From JACMQW01 sp964536965 (GTDB taxonomy: Bacteria > Bdellovibrionota > UBA1018): 64,000 nt of DNA. Positions 53,085-61,951 of this stretch are shown here, piece by piece. The position numbers and the translations under genes are program-made. A model generated the notes under the pieces. It ran no database searches and was not told the DNA's origin. It saw only the letters and a program-made list of their open reading frames with translations. Numbering within the stretch: the stretch's first letter is position 1; each line of letters begins with the position of its first letter. The DNA lies in contig CAZIAL010000017.1 in NCBI GenBank assembly GCA_964536965.1, forward strand, positions 4,745-68,744, read 5' to 3'.

Positions 53085-53128
53085 TGGGACTGAGTCTCAG
53101 TCTATCCTAAAACTGAGACTTTGTCTCA
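53085..53128. promoter_or_regulatory. Two Fur-type 7-1-7 operator palindromes
   Basis: TGGGACTGAGTCTCA (53085-53099) and TGAGACTTTGTCTCA (53114-53128) share the half-site TGAGACT in a 7-1-7 arrangement, the geometry of Fur-family boxes. Centres are 29 bp apart. They flank a TATCCT -10-like element (53103-53108) reading toward the S4 paralog and lie upstream of the divergent Fur-family gene. Confidence 0.65.
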
Positions 53129-53165
53129 CCATGAACTCGTTTTTACGCACGGGAGAGCCTTCGTC

Positions 53166-53792
53166 ATGTCGAAACTGGGTAAGAAACGCACCGCCTTTAA
53201 AATCCAACGTTCTCTGCTCTGCGAACTTCCCGGCCTCGGAAAACCGGGTGCCCTCGAGCGCCGCGCCTATCCGCCCGGGCAGCACGGCCAACTCCGTAGG
53301 AAGTTTTCCGAGTACGGTCTGCGACTCCGTGAGAAGCAGAAAATCATGTTCCACTACGGACTCCGCGAAGAACAGCTCCGGCGCTTCGTCACCCGCGCGA
53401 AGTATGGAAAGCACGCGGACTGGATGTCCTCGCTCGTGGGGGCGCTCGAAACGCGGATTGATAATATCGTATTTCGACTCGGCTTCGCGCCGAGCATCGC
53501 GTCCGCGCGCCAGCTCGTTCGCCACGGGAAAGTGCTCGTGAACGGAAAGCGTCTCGATATCGGGTCGGCGCAGATCCTTCCGGGCGATCTGGTTTCGCTG
53601 ACCGCGGACGCCTACCTGGGCACCGTCTACCAGACGTCGATCGCGCAGCCGCGACTCCAGCTCGCCGACTGGCTGGAGCATGTGAAAGAGGGAGAAGTCG
53701 TGAAGGGCCGGCTTAAACTCGTCCCCGGCACGGAAGCCGTTCCATTTCCTTTCGAGAGCCGACTCGTCGTCGAGCATTACACGGGAGTTTAA
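53166..53792 (+). CDS. rpsD: 30S ribosomal protein S4 paralog (cysteine-poor, zinc-independent type)
   Basis: This 208-residue protein follows S4: ALERRAYPPGQHGQLRRKFS, EYGLRLREKQKIMFHYGLRE, the S4 RNA-binding domain with LETRIDNIVFRLGFAPSIAS and ARQLVRHGKVLVNGKRLDI, and an ending ESRLVVEHYTGV. The N terminus lacks the C-x-x-C...C-x3-C zinc ligands of C+ S4 and retains one cysteine. S4 nucleates 16S rRNA assembly. The gene stands alone beside a Fur-family regulator and its operators, not in the alpha operon, which suggests a metal-limitation paralog rather than the main rpsD. The start ATG 53166 has GGGAGAG upstream. Confidence 0.85.
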   Translation: MSKLGKKRTAFKIQRSLLCELPGLGKPGALERRAYPPGQHGQLRRKFSEYGLRLREKQKIMFHYGLREEQLRRFVTRAKYGKHADWMSSLVGALETRIDNIVFRLGFAPSIASARQLVRHGKVLVNGKRLDIGSAQILPGDLVSLTADAYLGTVYQTSIAQPRLQLADWLEHVKEGEVVKGRLKLVPGTEAVPFPFESRLVVEHYTGV

Positions 53793-53793
53793 A

Positions 53794-54096
53794 GTGAACG
53801 ATCCGAAAGACCGGCTCATGCACGGAGAAAACATCGAGTTCGCGATGGATCCGCACGGCGGTGTCCGACTGAACTTCGAACATGAAAATCTCCAGCTGAC
53901 GCTCGATGCGGCCTACGAGCTCCAGTATCGGCTCGCCGAATTCCTCTCCTCGGTCGAACTCGGCGAATTCGATCACCTGGAAAGAATCGATCCTTCCGCC
54001 GACGAAACAGGCCTGCTCTGCGAAGCCCACGCGGAGACGTGCCGACCCTCGCTCGATGGACTCGCCGGATTCTGGCGGCCGCGGAGACTGCACTGA
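53794..54096 (+). CDS. Small protein of unknown function
   Basis: A 100-residue protein from GTG 53794, one base after the S4 stop, so co-transcribed. It has an amphipathic middle (VRLNFEHENLQLTLDAAYEL) and an acidic end with two cysteines (LLCEAHAETC). It has no signal peptide or known domain. The tight spacing makes it part of the probable Fur-family regulon. Confidence 0.55.
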   Translation: MNDPKDRLMHGENIEFAMDPHGGVRLNFEHENLQLTLDAAYELQYRLAEFLSSVELGEFDHLERIDPSADETGLLCEAHAETCRPSLDGLAGFWRPRRLH

Positions 54097-54256
54097 TTCT
54101 GCCGGGTAAGGTTTTGGTGGTTTGAAGGCGCGCGCGATCGAAATGTTTCCACTCGGCCACGCCGACTCCGGAATCTTTCGCCCGGGCGAAGGACTCCCGA
54201 TCTGAACGGGAGCTTCGGTGGCGGCGCCTTCGAAAACTAGAAACGCTGCGGACGCC

Positions 54257-54616
54257 TCAAGCCAGATCGGCGAGCGCTTCCAGATCGTCGATCTGATAAC
54301 GAAGCAGCCAGCCCTCTTCGAGCGGGTCTTCGGCCACGGTCGCCGGATCGGAGGCGATGGGATTCACGGAAAGAACCACGCCCTTCGACGGGAGGATCAG
54401 CTCGATGGTGCCGTTACTTCCATCCACGGTCGCGATCTCGTCCCCTGCATCGAAGTGATCGCCTTCCTCCGGAAGCGCGATGCCATCGAGCTCTCCGAGT
54501 TTATCGATCGCCAGACTCGTCAGCCCGATCGTCAGGATATTTCCCCGGCGGGAAAACCACAGACGCCCATCTTCGAATTCGCCTTCTTTAGGGACCGCAG
54601 TTTTCAGTTCGCTCAT
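54257..54616 (-). CDS. Glycine cleavage H-protein-like protein lacking the lipoyl lysine
   Basis: The 119-residue protein follows the H-protein/lipoyl fold: LTIGLTSLAIDKLGELDGI, ALPEEGDHFDAGDEIATV, LPSKGVVLSVN, then DPLEEGWLLRY. At the lipoyl hairpin the standard ESVKA is replaced by DGSNG, so the acceptor lysine is absent (Asn68). It cannot be lipoylated there and is unlikely to serve glycine cleavage. Related lysine-free H-like proteins exist in other systems; the role here is unknown. No gcvT or gcvP gene is nearby. Confidence 0.7.
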   Translation of the reverse strand: MSELKTAVPKEGEFEDGRLWFSRRGNILTIGLTSLAIDKLGELDGIALPEEGDHFDAGDEIATVDGSNGTIELILPSKGVVLSVNPIASDPATVAEDPLEEGWLLRYQIDDLEALADLA

Positions 54617-54918
54617 CCCTTCATCTTGGGTCCGTTCCGGGGTGAAGCAAAGGCATTTTCTCCAAGCCGCGCCGAGGGCTTCCTGGGTGCCGACAGTCTT
54701 TTGGCGCACGGCCGGCGTGGGTCTTCCGCGACACACGCACGGATGCGAAAATAGCCCAATTTCAGCGGAATTCTGCGTGTTTTTTAATACTTGATCTCTT
54801 TACTCTATTATCCGAAAAAGCCAAAATAGAGAGTGTGGGAATCAAGAATTTCTCGTGTTTTTACGATGAGTTCTTCTGAAGGCGGGAGTTTCTCGTCTGC
54901 ATTACCCGGGGGTCGCAC
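54617..54918. other. Intergenic region before the five-gene exported cluster
   Basis: This 302-base gap has no gene. Its central part (54775-54850) is AT-rich for this genome and contains TTTTTTAATACTTGATCTCT, then TATTAT, so the cluster promoter probably lies here, but no hexamer pair with good spacing can be fixed. GGGGG stands 5 bases before the GTG at 54919. Confidence 0.4.
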
Positions 54919-57210
54919 GTGGGCAGAATGACTAAAAATATTCATCGAATTTTTCCGTTCGCCGTCGGCGCGATTTTCGCGACGCCCGCGTCGGCTTGGG
55001 AATTCGGCAAACCTTGTCAGTCGATGCCGAACTTCTGCGGTAGCAAGACGATCCAAAGCCGGGTGATCACCGCCCCGCCGACCTTTCCGGGAACGATCGG
55101 AACCTTCGGTACGAAAAAAATCACCGCCGAAGACGTCGCGGGTCAGCTTCGGGGTCCGGACGGGAAAATTTATAACGTCCGCGTCGTCCAGGACAGTCCC
55201 TTCACGCGTAAATGCGCGGCTCCCCTTTCCCAGACCGCGCCGACCTATACGATCACGAAAGTCGCGACCGTGACCGGAGCCGCGATCCATAACACTTGCA
55301 AGGACACCGCAATCACTTCGAACCCGCAGAACTCGGCTTCAAGCAAGACGACGAGCACCGCGAAGAACTCGACGAAGGGCTCCACCCAGGAATCGAGTGG
55401 GAGTGGTGCTACCGCGAACCAGTCGGGTACGAAGACTCCGACGACCCAAGCGGCCGTCACGAATTCCAACTCGGGCGACGGCTCGGGCGATCGTCAGGAC
55501 CAGGGGGATAAGAAAAGCACTGCCGGCATGACGGATCTCCAGCGGAAGATCGCGCTCTCCGAAGAGGCGCAACTTAAGAAAGAAGGCACTTCGTCGGTCG
55601 ATCTGAACGGGGAACAACTCGGCGACCTTAAACTCGGGGCCGGCGCGAAAGGCGTCCTGGGCCGGGACGCGAACGGCCGCCACTACGTCACCATCACGAC
55701 TCCGGGCAAAGGTGGTGCCGCGGTCGAGAAGGGTCAGCGCTACTACACCGATAACGGCGAACAAGTCGGCGACAAGTACGTCACCGGAAGCGGTGTGAAA
55801 TACGACAATCGCGCAGACTGGATCGACGCCGGCGGAAATAAAAACGGAAAGATCACCTACGAGGACGGCTCTACGGTCACCTACAAGAACGGCGTCGCGG
55901 TCGAAGCCACCGACAAAAACGGCAAGAAGAAGACACGTGCTGAACTCGAGTCCATGCGAACCGCCGGCAACCCCAAAGACAAGGATGATCGCGACGAGTG
56001 CGAAGCTTCCGCCGAAATCGGTAAAAAAGAAGGCAAAAACTATCGTTGTAGCCCGACTTACGGCATTGCCAAAGCGACCGAGACCGCGAACCAAGTCCTG
56101 ACCAGCGCGGGTCGCAACATGGTGAATCAAATCGGAAACGGTCAGATGCGTCGGATGCAGAATGGACGCATTTCCGGCACGCAGGACGCGGCCGCGAAAA
56201 TGGCGAAGACTTCATTCACCTATGAAACGGGTCTCGGCGTAGCGAACGTCGCGGCGGCCGCCATTCTGGCGAAGAAGACGAAGCAACATGGAAATAACAT
56301 CGTCGAACTCCGGGCGGGAATGCAGTCCGCCGAAGTCGATGCCGACATGGACCTGAACGACGTGGCGGCCGCGAAAAAAGCGAAACGCTATCAGAGGGCC
56401 GTCATCGAACAGAAACAAGCGAAACAACGTGCTAAAGAGGCCACCTTCGTCGCGACGATGGCCGGCGTCCAAGCCCTTGCCGGAGCCGTGACCGCGAAGA
56501 AGATGCAGAAGCAGGCGGAGGAAAACGCCCGCCTCGATCGCGCGAACCAGAAACTGATCGAAGAAAATACTTTCGCCTACGACAACAATCCGCTCTTCGG
56601 AATGACTCCCGGCGGAGCCTACGATCCGAACCAGCAAGCGGCGTCCGATGGAACCGAAACTCAGAATGCGGGACAGACCGACACGCTCGGTGGGCCGGGT
56701 TCGGACGAACCGTACGCGGGCCTCGGCAAAGGAAACGACCTGACGGGCGTGAACGACGGCGGACCGATCGGTCCGAAAGCCGGGGCCTTTAAGGCCGGAG
56801 CCGGCGCTGCCGGCGGCGGTGGCGCGGGAGCGGGTGGCGGAGCCGGTGCGGGCGGTGGCGGCGGCGGTCCCGGTGCGGAAAACTCGGAAGAAAACAAGGC
56901 GGCTTACGCCTCGGAATTCGGCACGAAGGAACGCTACGAAACCGGCGGAGCGGCCGGAGGTCGCGGCGGCGCAAAAGGCGGCGCGGAGAAAGATGACGGC
57001 GGTATCGACCTGAACGGTCTCCTCGCCCAGTTCCTGCCGAAGGACGAGAAAGACATCGGACCCCAGAACGGAATTCTCGACTTCGCCGGAAACCGGGGAG
57101 TCGCGGCGGAAGAGCCCGAAGCTTCTTACCTGGATAAGAACGCCGATCTTTTCCAGAGAATTCACGAAACGATGACGGAGAAGAACCGGAAGGGTCACGT
57201 CGGAATTTAG
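54919..57210 (+). CDS. Exported cluster protein 1, unknown function
   Basis: A 763-residue protein with signal peptide FPFAVGAIFATPASA; GTG 54919 is preferred over ATG 54928 for its ribosome site. In order: a cysteine-containing N-terminal part, a Ser/Thr/Asn-rich linker (about 135-195), a beta-rich middle with TYEDGSTVTYKNGVAVE, a cysteine pair (DECEAS, YRCSP), two hydrophobic helices (about 435-450 and 510-530) separated by a charged Lys/Ala coiled coil, and a Gly/Ala-rich run (about 615-660). The end is a DLNGLLAQFL motif, a linker and the tail LFQRIHETMTEKNRKGHVGI. The tail matches the tails of the four following proteins. First gene of a five-gene unit. Confidence 0.7.
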   Translation: MGRMTKNIHRIFPFAVGAIFATPASAWEFGKPCQSMPNFCGSKTIQSRVITAPPTFPGTIGTFGTKKITAEDVAGQLRGPDGKIYNVRVVQDSPFTRKCAAPLSQTAPTYTITKVATVTGAAIHNTCKDTAITSNPQNSASSKTTSTAKNSTKGSTQESSGSGATANQSGTKTPTTQAAVTNSNSGDGSGDRQDQGDKKSTAGMTDLQRKIALSEEAQLKKEGTSSVDLNGEQLGDLKLGAGAKGVLGRDANGRHYVTITTPGKGGAAVEKGQRYYTDNGEQVGDKYVTGSGVKYDNRADWIDAGGNKNGKITYEDGSTVTYKNGVAVEATDKNGKKKTRAELESMRTAGNPKDKDDRDECEASAEIGKKEGKNYRCSPTYGIAKATETANQVLTSAGRNMVNQIGNGQMRRMQNGRISGTQDAAAKMAKTSFTYETGLGVANVAAAAILAKKTKQHGNNIVELRAGMQSAEVDADMDLNDVAAAKKAKRYQRAVIEQKQAKQRAKEATFVATMAGVQALAGAVTAKKMQKQAEENARLDRANQKLIEENTFAYDNNPLFGMTPGGAYDPNQQAASDGTETQNAGQTDTLGGPGSDEPYAGLGKGNDLTGVNDGGPIGPKAGAFKAGAGAAGGGGAGAGGGAGAGGGGGGPGAENSEENKAAYASEFGTKERYETGGAAGGRGGAKGGAEKDDGGIDLNGLLAQFLPKDEKDIGPQNGILDFAGNRGVAAEEPEASYLDKNADLFQRIHETMTEKNRKGHVGI

Positions 57211-57258
57211 TCAGTGGAGTTAAACGCGGGCCGGGGGGCTCGCACGAAGGGGATCGTC

Positions 57259-58509
57259 TTGAGCTGCACGTCCGTTTGCAAACACTCTCGCCACCGCTTC
57301 GTCGTCGCCCTTGCGACGACCGTCGGCCTTCTCGCGCTCGCTCCGGGAACCGCATCCGCGGTCGGACTCGATAAACAGGTAAAGGACGTCTGTCGCACGA
57401 GCAAGGACGCCGACTTTCGCGCGAAGTACTGCACGGCCGCGAAGGATCATAAAAAAGGATACGTCGCCAACATCTCGACCTCCGCGGTTTGGACGGGCGT
57501 CGCGACGGTCTGCGGTGTTGCCTGCGGAAAAGTCGTCGGTGGAATCGTCTGCAAGGTCTCCTCGATGGGCGGCACCGCCGGCGAAGGCGTCCTCACGAAG
57601 AAATTCACGGACTCCATCCTGGGCGCGGGCAGCCAAGCGGCGGGCTCCATTCTGAAAGACGGAAAAGCCGTCGCCGACCACGGAAAAGTGAATGGCGACG
57701 CCTGCATGACCGCGGGAACGAGCGCGCTAAAGGCCTACGAAAAATTCTCGAACTCCAAGCAGAACAAAATGGGCCTGAGCGAACTTCGCGAACAGACCAA
57801 GGGCATGAATACGAAACTGGGCGGAGAAAACGCCCATTTCGCCGGGGATACGCACATCACCTCCGGAGACACCGATGGTTCGAATCGACATGCAGCGACG
57901 ATCCGGGAGACGAAAGAGGTCTGCGACGAAGCCGCCCTCTCGACCGCTTTGGGATCGATTCGTTGCGCAGCTAGTGCGGATCCTTCGCTCCCCGCCTATG
58001 TGAAGAGCGAAGAATTCCTGCGTGATCTCCAGAAGGCGTCCGGGAAATCGCCGGACGCGTTCTTCGGCGGCTTCCAGAATCCAGGACAGGCCCTGGCCGA
58101 TACTCCGATCGTGAAAGGGATGTCTTCCGCCCAACAGGCGGGCCTGGCGGACTCGCTCGAAGCCATGGATCGTTACAGCGCACGCAAAGTCGCGGCGATC
58201 GCCCAAAAATCAGGTGCGAAACCGGCCGGCGAATACCGCTCGGCGGGTGGCCGTGGCGCCCCGGACTTCGGCGCCGAAGAGGATCTCGACGTAAACGGAA
58301 TGCTCGCGGGAATGCTCGGTCAGCTCGGAGCCGACGGACAGCCGCTCGCGGAAGACGCGGACGCGGCGAATTCGGGAGGCGCGAATGCCGACCGCCAGCC
58401 CGCGACGATCATCAGCCCGGAGGACCGGGCCATCAGTATTTTCGATCGAGTGAAATGGCGCTACGGCGCCCTCTCTAAGTCCGACCGCATCGGAGGTCTC
58501 GTCCCATGA
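57259..58509 (+). CDS. Exported cluster protein 2, unknown function
   Basis: TTG 57259 is chosen: AAGGGGA lies 5 bases upstream and the protein then opens with signal peptide FVVALATTVGLLALAPGTAS. An in-frame GTG at 57214 has no such site. The 416-residue product has an N-terminal cysteine domain (KYCTAAKDHKKGY followed by VATVCGVACG and IVCKVS) related to the same region in proteins 3-5, a helical middle, a DVNGMLAGML motif, an acidic Ala/Asn linker and the C-terminal tail IFDRVKWRYGALSKSDRIGG. Its TGA overlaps the next ATG (ATGA). Confidence 0.7.
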   Translation: MSCTSVCKHSRHRFVVALATTVGLLALAPGTASAVGLDKQVKDVCRTSKDADFRAKYCTAAKDHKKGYVANISTSAVWTGVATVCGVACGKVVGGIVCKVSSMGGTAGEGVLTKKFTDSILGAGSQAAGSILKDGKAVADHGKVNGDACMTAGTSALKAYEKFSNSKQNKMGLSELREQTKGMNTKLGGENAHFAGDTHITSGDTDGSNRHAATIRETKEVCDEAALSTALGSIRCAASADPSLPAYVKSEEFLRDLQKASGKSPDAFFGGFQNPGQALADTPIVKGMSSAQQAGLADSLEAMDRYSARKVAAIAQKSGAKPAGEYRSAGGRGAPDFGAEEDLDVNGMLAGMLGQLGADGQPLAEDADAANSGGANADRQPATIISPEDRAISIFDRVKWRYGALSKSDRIGGLVP

Positions 58510-59873
58510 AGAACTTCTTATCGAAAGCTTTCGTTCTTTTCGTCGCGCTCTCCGTTTCGGGAGCGTCGGCTCCCCTCGCCCACGCCGAGGAAAGCTGCGG
58601 CAGTATCTGCGGAATCAACTCCGCGAACGCGAAAAACATGATTCAGGACCCGACCTGCAAGGCGAGCGACAGCTGCACCAGTTGCGTGGTGAATGCCCTG
58701 ACGACCAGTCAGTCGGGTGCGTACTGTTCAGCGTACAACAACTCGAACAAAGCGAAGACCGGCGAAGTCATCAACGCATCACTGAACACCGCCGCCACCG
58801 TTCTCTGTGGCGTCGCCTGCGTTCTCTCCTCCAATCCCGCCACCGCGGGTGGGGCGCAAGCATGGACGAAGGCTTGTGGATATTCCGGCTTGGCCGTAAC
58901 CGCCGTCGAAGTCGGCTACACCATCGCTAACATCGCGAAGGGACAGGACGCCGAACTTCTTTCCCTGGCCGGCTCGGCGCTCTCGGCCAAGAACACGATG
59001 AAAATCATCAAAGTCGCGAAGGAATCTACCGGCGTCGCGACTAAAATGACGAATAATCCTGCGTGCTTTAACACGGTGATGTACGGTATCGCCGCCGCCG
59101 CGAAAATCTCCTCGATCAGCAAAATGAAAAAAGCGAGCGGCGCCAGCTGCGATTCGGCGAAGAACCTCGCCGGCGCCGCCGGTGGGGCCGTGCAGTCCTG
59201 CCTCGCGCAGAACAGCGTCTCCACTCCGAGCGGCTCCAGCCTCCATGGCCTTTTTGCCGCCACTCCCGAAACCTTTCCCGTCCCGAAAATCGAAGACGTG
59301 AATCGCCTCCAGGCGACTTCGGGCCAGGATAAATATCTGAAAGAACTCCGCGGTGATCTCGAGTTCGCGGAAGCGCAGGGAAAATTCGACCTCGCGACGA
59401 TCGCCAAGCGCATCGATTCGGGCGAATCCGTCTCTTCGATCCTGGCGGGCACCGGTGTTCCGGAAAGCGCCATTTCCCACATTAAGACCGCGGAAGAGCG
59501 AATGGCGAAGGGCGACCGCTCGAAGCTTCTCGCTCACATGGCCGGAGGGGGTTACATCGCCGGCGAAGGCACCCAGCTCGCCAGCGCCGAGGGCGTGTCG
59601 GAAATGGGCTTCGGCGAAGCCGCGACTCCGGGCGAAGTCGCCGAGTCGCTCGAGATCGATCGGAAGCCCGCCGAGTCCGCGCCCGCTCTTTTCGCCGATG
59701 GCGACGTGTTCCACGCATCATTTCCGGGCACGATTTTCGACATCGTCTCGCTGAGAATTAAGGACCAGAAAAACAGCTACGCGGAACTCGAACCCGAGGG
59801 CCGGATGAACCGGGTCTTTAACGGGTACTCGGATCCGAAAGCGAAAAAGGAGCGCAAGCCGGCGGCCAAGTAA
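58506..59873 (+). CDS. Exported cluster protein 3, unknown function
   Basis: This 455-residue protein has signal peptide FVLFVALSVSGASAPLAHA. It then carries a cysteine-rich domain: ESCGSICG, DSCTSCVVNA, GAYCSAYNNSNKAK and VLCGVACVL, whose last two elements line up with proteins 2, 4 and 5. A hydrophobic stretch follows (AVTAVEVGYTIANIA). The C-terminal part reads DVFHASFPGT directly followed by IFDIVSLRIKDQKNSYAELE, corresponding to DIWHS...LFQIVSDKY of proteins 4 and 5, and then a Lys-rich end. Translation is coupled to protein 2. Confidence 0.7.
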   Translation: MKNFLSKAFVLFVALSVSGASAPLAHAEESCGSICGINSANAKNMIQDPTCKASDSCTSCVVNALTTSQSGAYCSAYNNSNKAKTGEVINASLNTAATVLCGVACVLSSNPATAGGAQAWTKACGYSGLAVTAVEVGYTIANIAKGQDAELLSLAGSALSAKNTMKIIKVAKESTGVATKMTNNPACFNTVMYGIAAAAKISSISKMKKASGASCDSAKNLAGAAGGAVQSCLAQNSVSTPSGSSLHGLFAATPETFPVPKIEDVNRLQATSGQDKYLKELRGDLEFAEAQGKFDLATIAKRIDSGESVSSILAGTGVPESAISHIKTAEERMAKGDRSKLLAHMAGGGYIAGEGTQLASAEGVSEMGFGEAATPGEVAESLEIDRKPAESAPALFADGDVFHASFPGTIFDIVSLRIKDQKNSYAELEPEGRMNRVFNGYSDPKAKKERKPAAK

Positions 59874-59918
59874 GTCAGGGCGCGCAGTCTTCCGTCTTCG
59901 TCATCAGGGGAACGTCTT

Positions 59919-61937
59919 ATGGGGAATCCAATGAAAAATCGTACCGTGGCCACTACCACCCTCGCGAGCCAGAGCGTTTGCCTCCTGCTCGCCGCATCCC
60001 TCTGCCTACCGGTGACCCGGTCTGCCCAAGCCGGAACGGATCCACTCGACAGCCCGAACATCAACACCGGCGACACGGCTCCTGCGCTTCCCCAGATCGG
60101 CCGCATCTGCGAAGTGCTTCGCAACGCGAAGTCCGGGAATTTCATCGGAAAAGATAAAAATCCGATTACTTTCACCAACCCTGCCTGCGCGGCGAAAAGC
60201 CGGCGAGAACGAAACGCTCTCGGTGCCATGGGCGCCGACCAGCGCGCTTGCCAGCTCCCGGTGAACGAACTGACGAAGGGCATGTCCGAAGAGAAAAGAG
60301 CCGTGGAGATCGACAATCTCTGCAAGAACGGCAGCGGCACTCTCAACCAGGAAGCGGCGGCGTACTGCACTCTGCGGACGGTCTCCCAAACGGGACAGGC
60401 GACCGAATACTGCGAAGCTTACGAAAATGCCGAAAAGGCCCAGAAAGGCACGACGGTCACCCTCGCGCTCGATACCGCGGCGGCTGGGATCTGCTGGGCG
60501 GAATACCTTTCCATGCAAGCGCTGATCGCTGAAATCAATGCGGCGAAGGCGGCCGGACGGCCTCCGAACCTCACTGGAAAAATGGGCGCGGGCAGCATTC
60601 TCAACTCAGGTGCTTGCGGCGGGGCCGCCATGGCCGCGAGTCTGGGCGAATTCGTCCATACCGCCTCCATCGTCATCGGAGGAAAGAAGTCGGGGGGCGA
60701 ATTCAAGATCGATTCCGACGGAAACGTGAAGGATAAAAAATCACTCGGCAAGGTCTTGGAGGTTTTTCTCAGTTCCGGCTTGAGCATGAAAGGCCTCCAG
60801 CTCGGAATTTGTTATTACGGAGCCGCGAAGTTTCCGAAGATTTGCCAAGGCATGAACAACTACGCGCAGCTCGCCGGCGGCAGCACGAAGGCAAAGGACG
60901 TGGCCAAACAGCGTACCGCGACCGCGAACGCACGCAAGAACTTCGATGCCGCCTACCAAGGCGAACTCGACGCGGAAGGCAGAGTGACCGAGGCAAAAGG
61001 TCGCTATGATCACGCCGCCGCGAATTTAAAGGGCACGGACGATACGAGCTATATCCAAGAAAGGAATTTGGAACTCAAAGGCGCGCAGGCCGCGGCTCGC
61101 GCGAGCGAAGAAAAACTCGCCGAAGCCTATAGCGCCAAAATGGACGCCGAAGCCAAACTGCAGACCCATTATGAAGCCATTAAGGCCCGCGCGAACCTAG
61201 CGAAACAGGCCGCCATGATCTTCACCGGTCTCGCGGCGATGCGGGGCGCGGCTCTCACTTCGGCGGCCACCACGATGAAGAAATCGAAAGAAATTCTCCA
61301 GTCGATGTTCACCCCGAACGGCGAAGGAGCTCCGCTCGGCATGAGCGGCTTAGGCAACGTTCAGCAGAATATTTACGCCGCGACCGGCGGGGGCACCTAC
61401 GTCCCTCCGGGAGCGATGCCGGTCCGTGCCGGAGCCGTATCGAGCGGATCGCCGGAAGCGTTCATGCTCCCGAACGGAAGCGCGATCGCAAGCCAAGCGG
61501 AGCGCCTCGGCGCCCAGATCCCGCGGACGAAACTCGAAGAAGCGGCGGCGGGCGGCGCGAGCGGCATCGGCGGCATGATCGCTTCGGCCGCGACCGCGGC
61601 GGGCGCGAAAGGGAACCTCTCCGAAATTCGCTCGGTCACGTCGACGATGTTCGCGAACCTCCCCCAGGACACCGGCGGCGGTTACGCCGGCGGCGGAGCC
61701 CGCAGCGTCGCCTCGACCGGCGGAAAAGAAGGGGGCGACCTGAATCTGAAATCCCTCTTCGGAGGCGAAGGAGGCGGCGAAGGCGAAGCCCAGGCGGCGC
61801 CGGAACTCGCTTACCGCGAGCCCGCGAACGAAGACATCTGGCATTCACAGAATCCGAAAGGCCATAACCTCTTTCAGATCGTCTCGGACAAATACGATTC
61901 GGTGCAGAGAAAGTCGGCGGTCGGCCCCGAACTCTAA
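59919..61937 (+). CDS. Exported cluster protein 4, unknown function (paralog of protein 5)
   Basis: A 672-residue protein with signal peptide SVCLLLAASLCLPVTRSAQA; AGGGGAA precedes ATG 59919. The first 230 residues (LDSPNINTGDTAPALPQIGR, ICEVLRNA, LCKNGSGTLNQEAAAYC, TEYCEAYENAEKAQKG) and the last 250 (SKEILQSMFTPNGEGAPLG, GASGIGGMIASAATAAGAKG, LNLKSLFG, the tail LFQIVSDKYDSVQRKSAVG) are almost the same as in protein 5. The middle 130 residues differ and here form a long charged coiled coil. Membrane-like stretches flank it. Confidence 0.75.
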   Translation: MGNPMKNRTVATTTLASQSVCLLLAASLCLPVTRSAQAGTDPLDSPNINTGDTAPALPQIGRICEVLRNAKSGNFIGKDKNPITFTNPACAAKSRRERNALGAMGADQRACQLPVNELTKGMSEEKRAVEIDNLCKNGSGTLNQEAAAYCTLRTVSQTGQATEYCEAYENAEKAQKGTTVTLALDTAAAGICWAEYLSMQALIAEINAAKAAGRPPNLTGKMGAGSILNSGACGGAAMAASLGEFVHTASIVIGGKKSGGEFKIDSDGNVKDKKSLGKVLEVFLSSGLSMKGLQLGICYYGAAKFPKICQGMNNYAQLAGGSTKAKDVAKQRTATANARKNFDAAYQGELDAEGRVTEAKGRYDHAAANLKGTDDTSYIQERNLELKGAQAAARASEEKLAEAYSAKMDAEAKLQTHYEAIKARANLAKQAAMIFTGLAAMRGAALTSAATTMKKSKEILQSMFTPNGEGAPLGMSGLGNVQQNIYAATGGGTYVPPGAMPVRAGAVSSGSPEAFMLPNGSAIASQAERLGAQIPRTKLEEAAAGGASGIGGMIASAATAAGAKGNLSEIRSVTSTMFANLPQDTGGGYAGGGARSVASTGGKEGGDLNLKSLFGGEGGGEGEAQAAPELAYREPANEDIWHSQNPKGHNLFQIVSDKYDSVQRKSAVGPEL

Positions 61938-61951
61938 AACAGGCGGAGACC

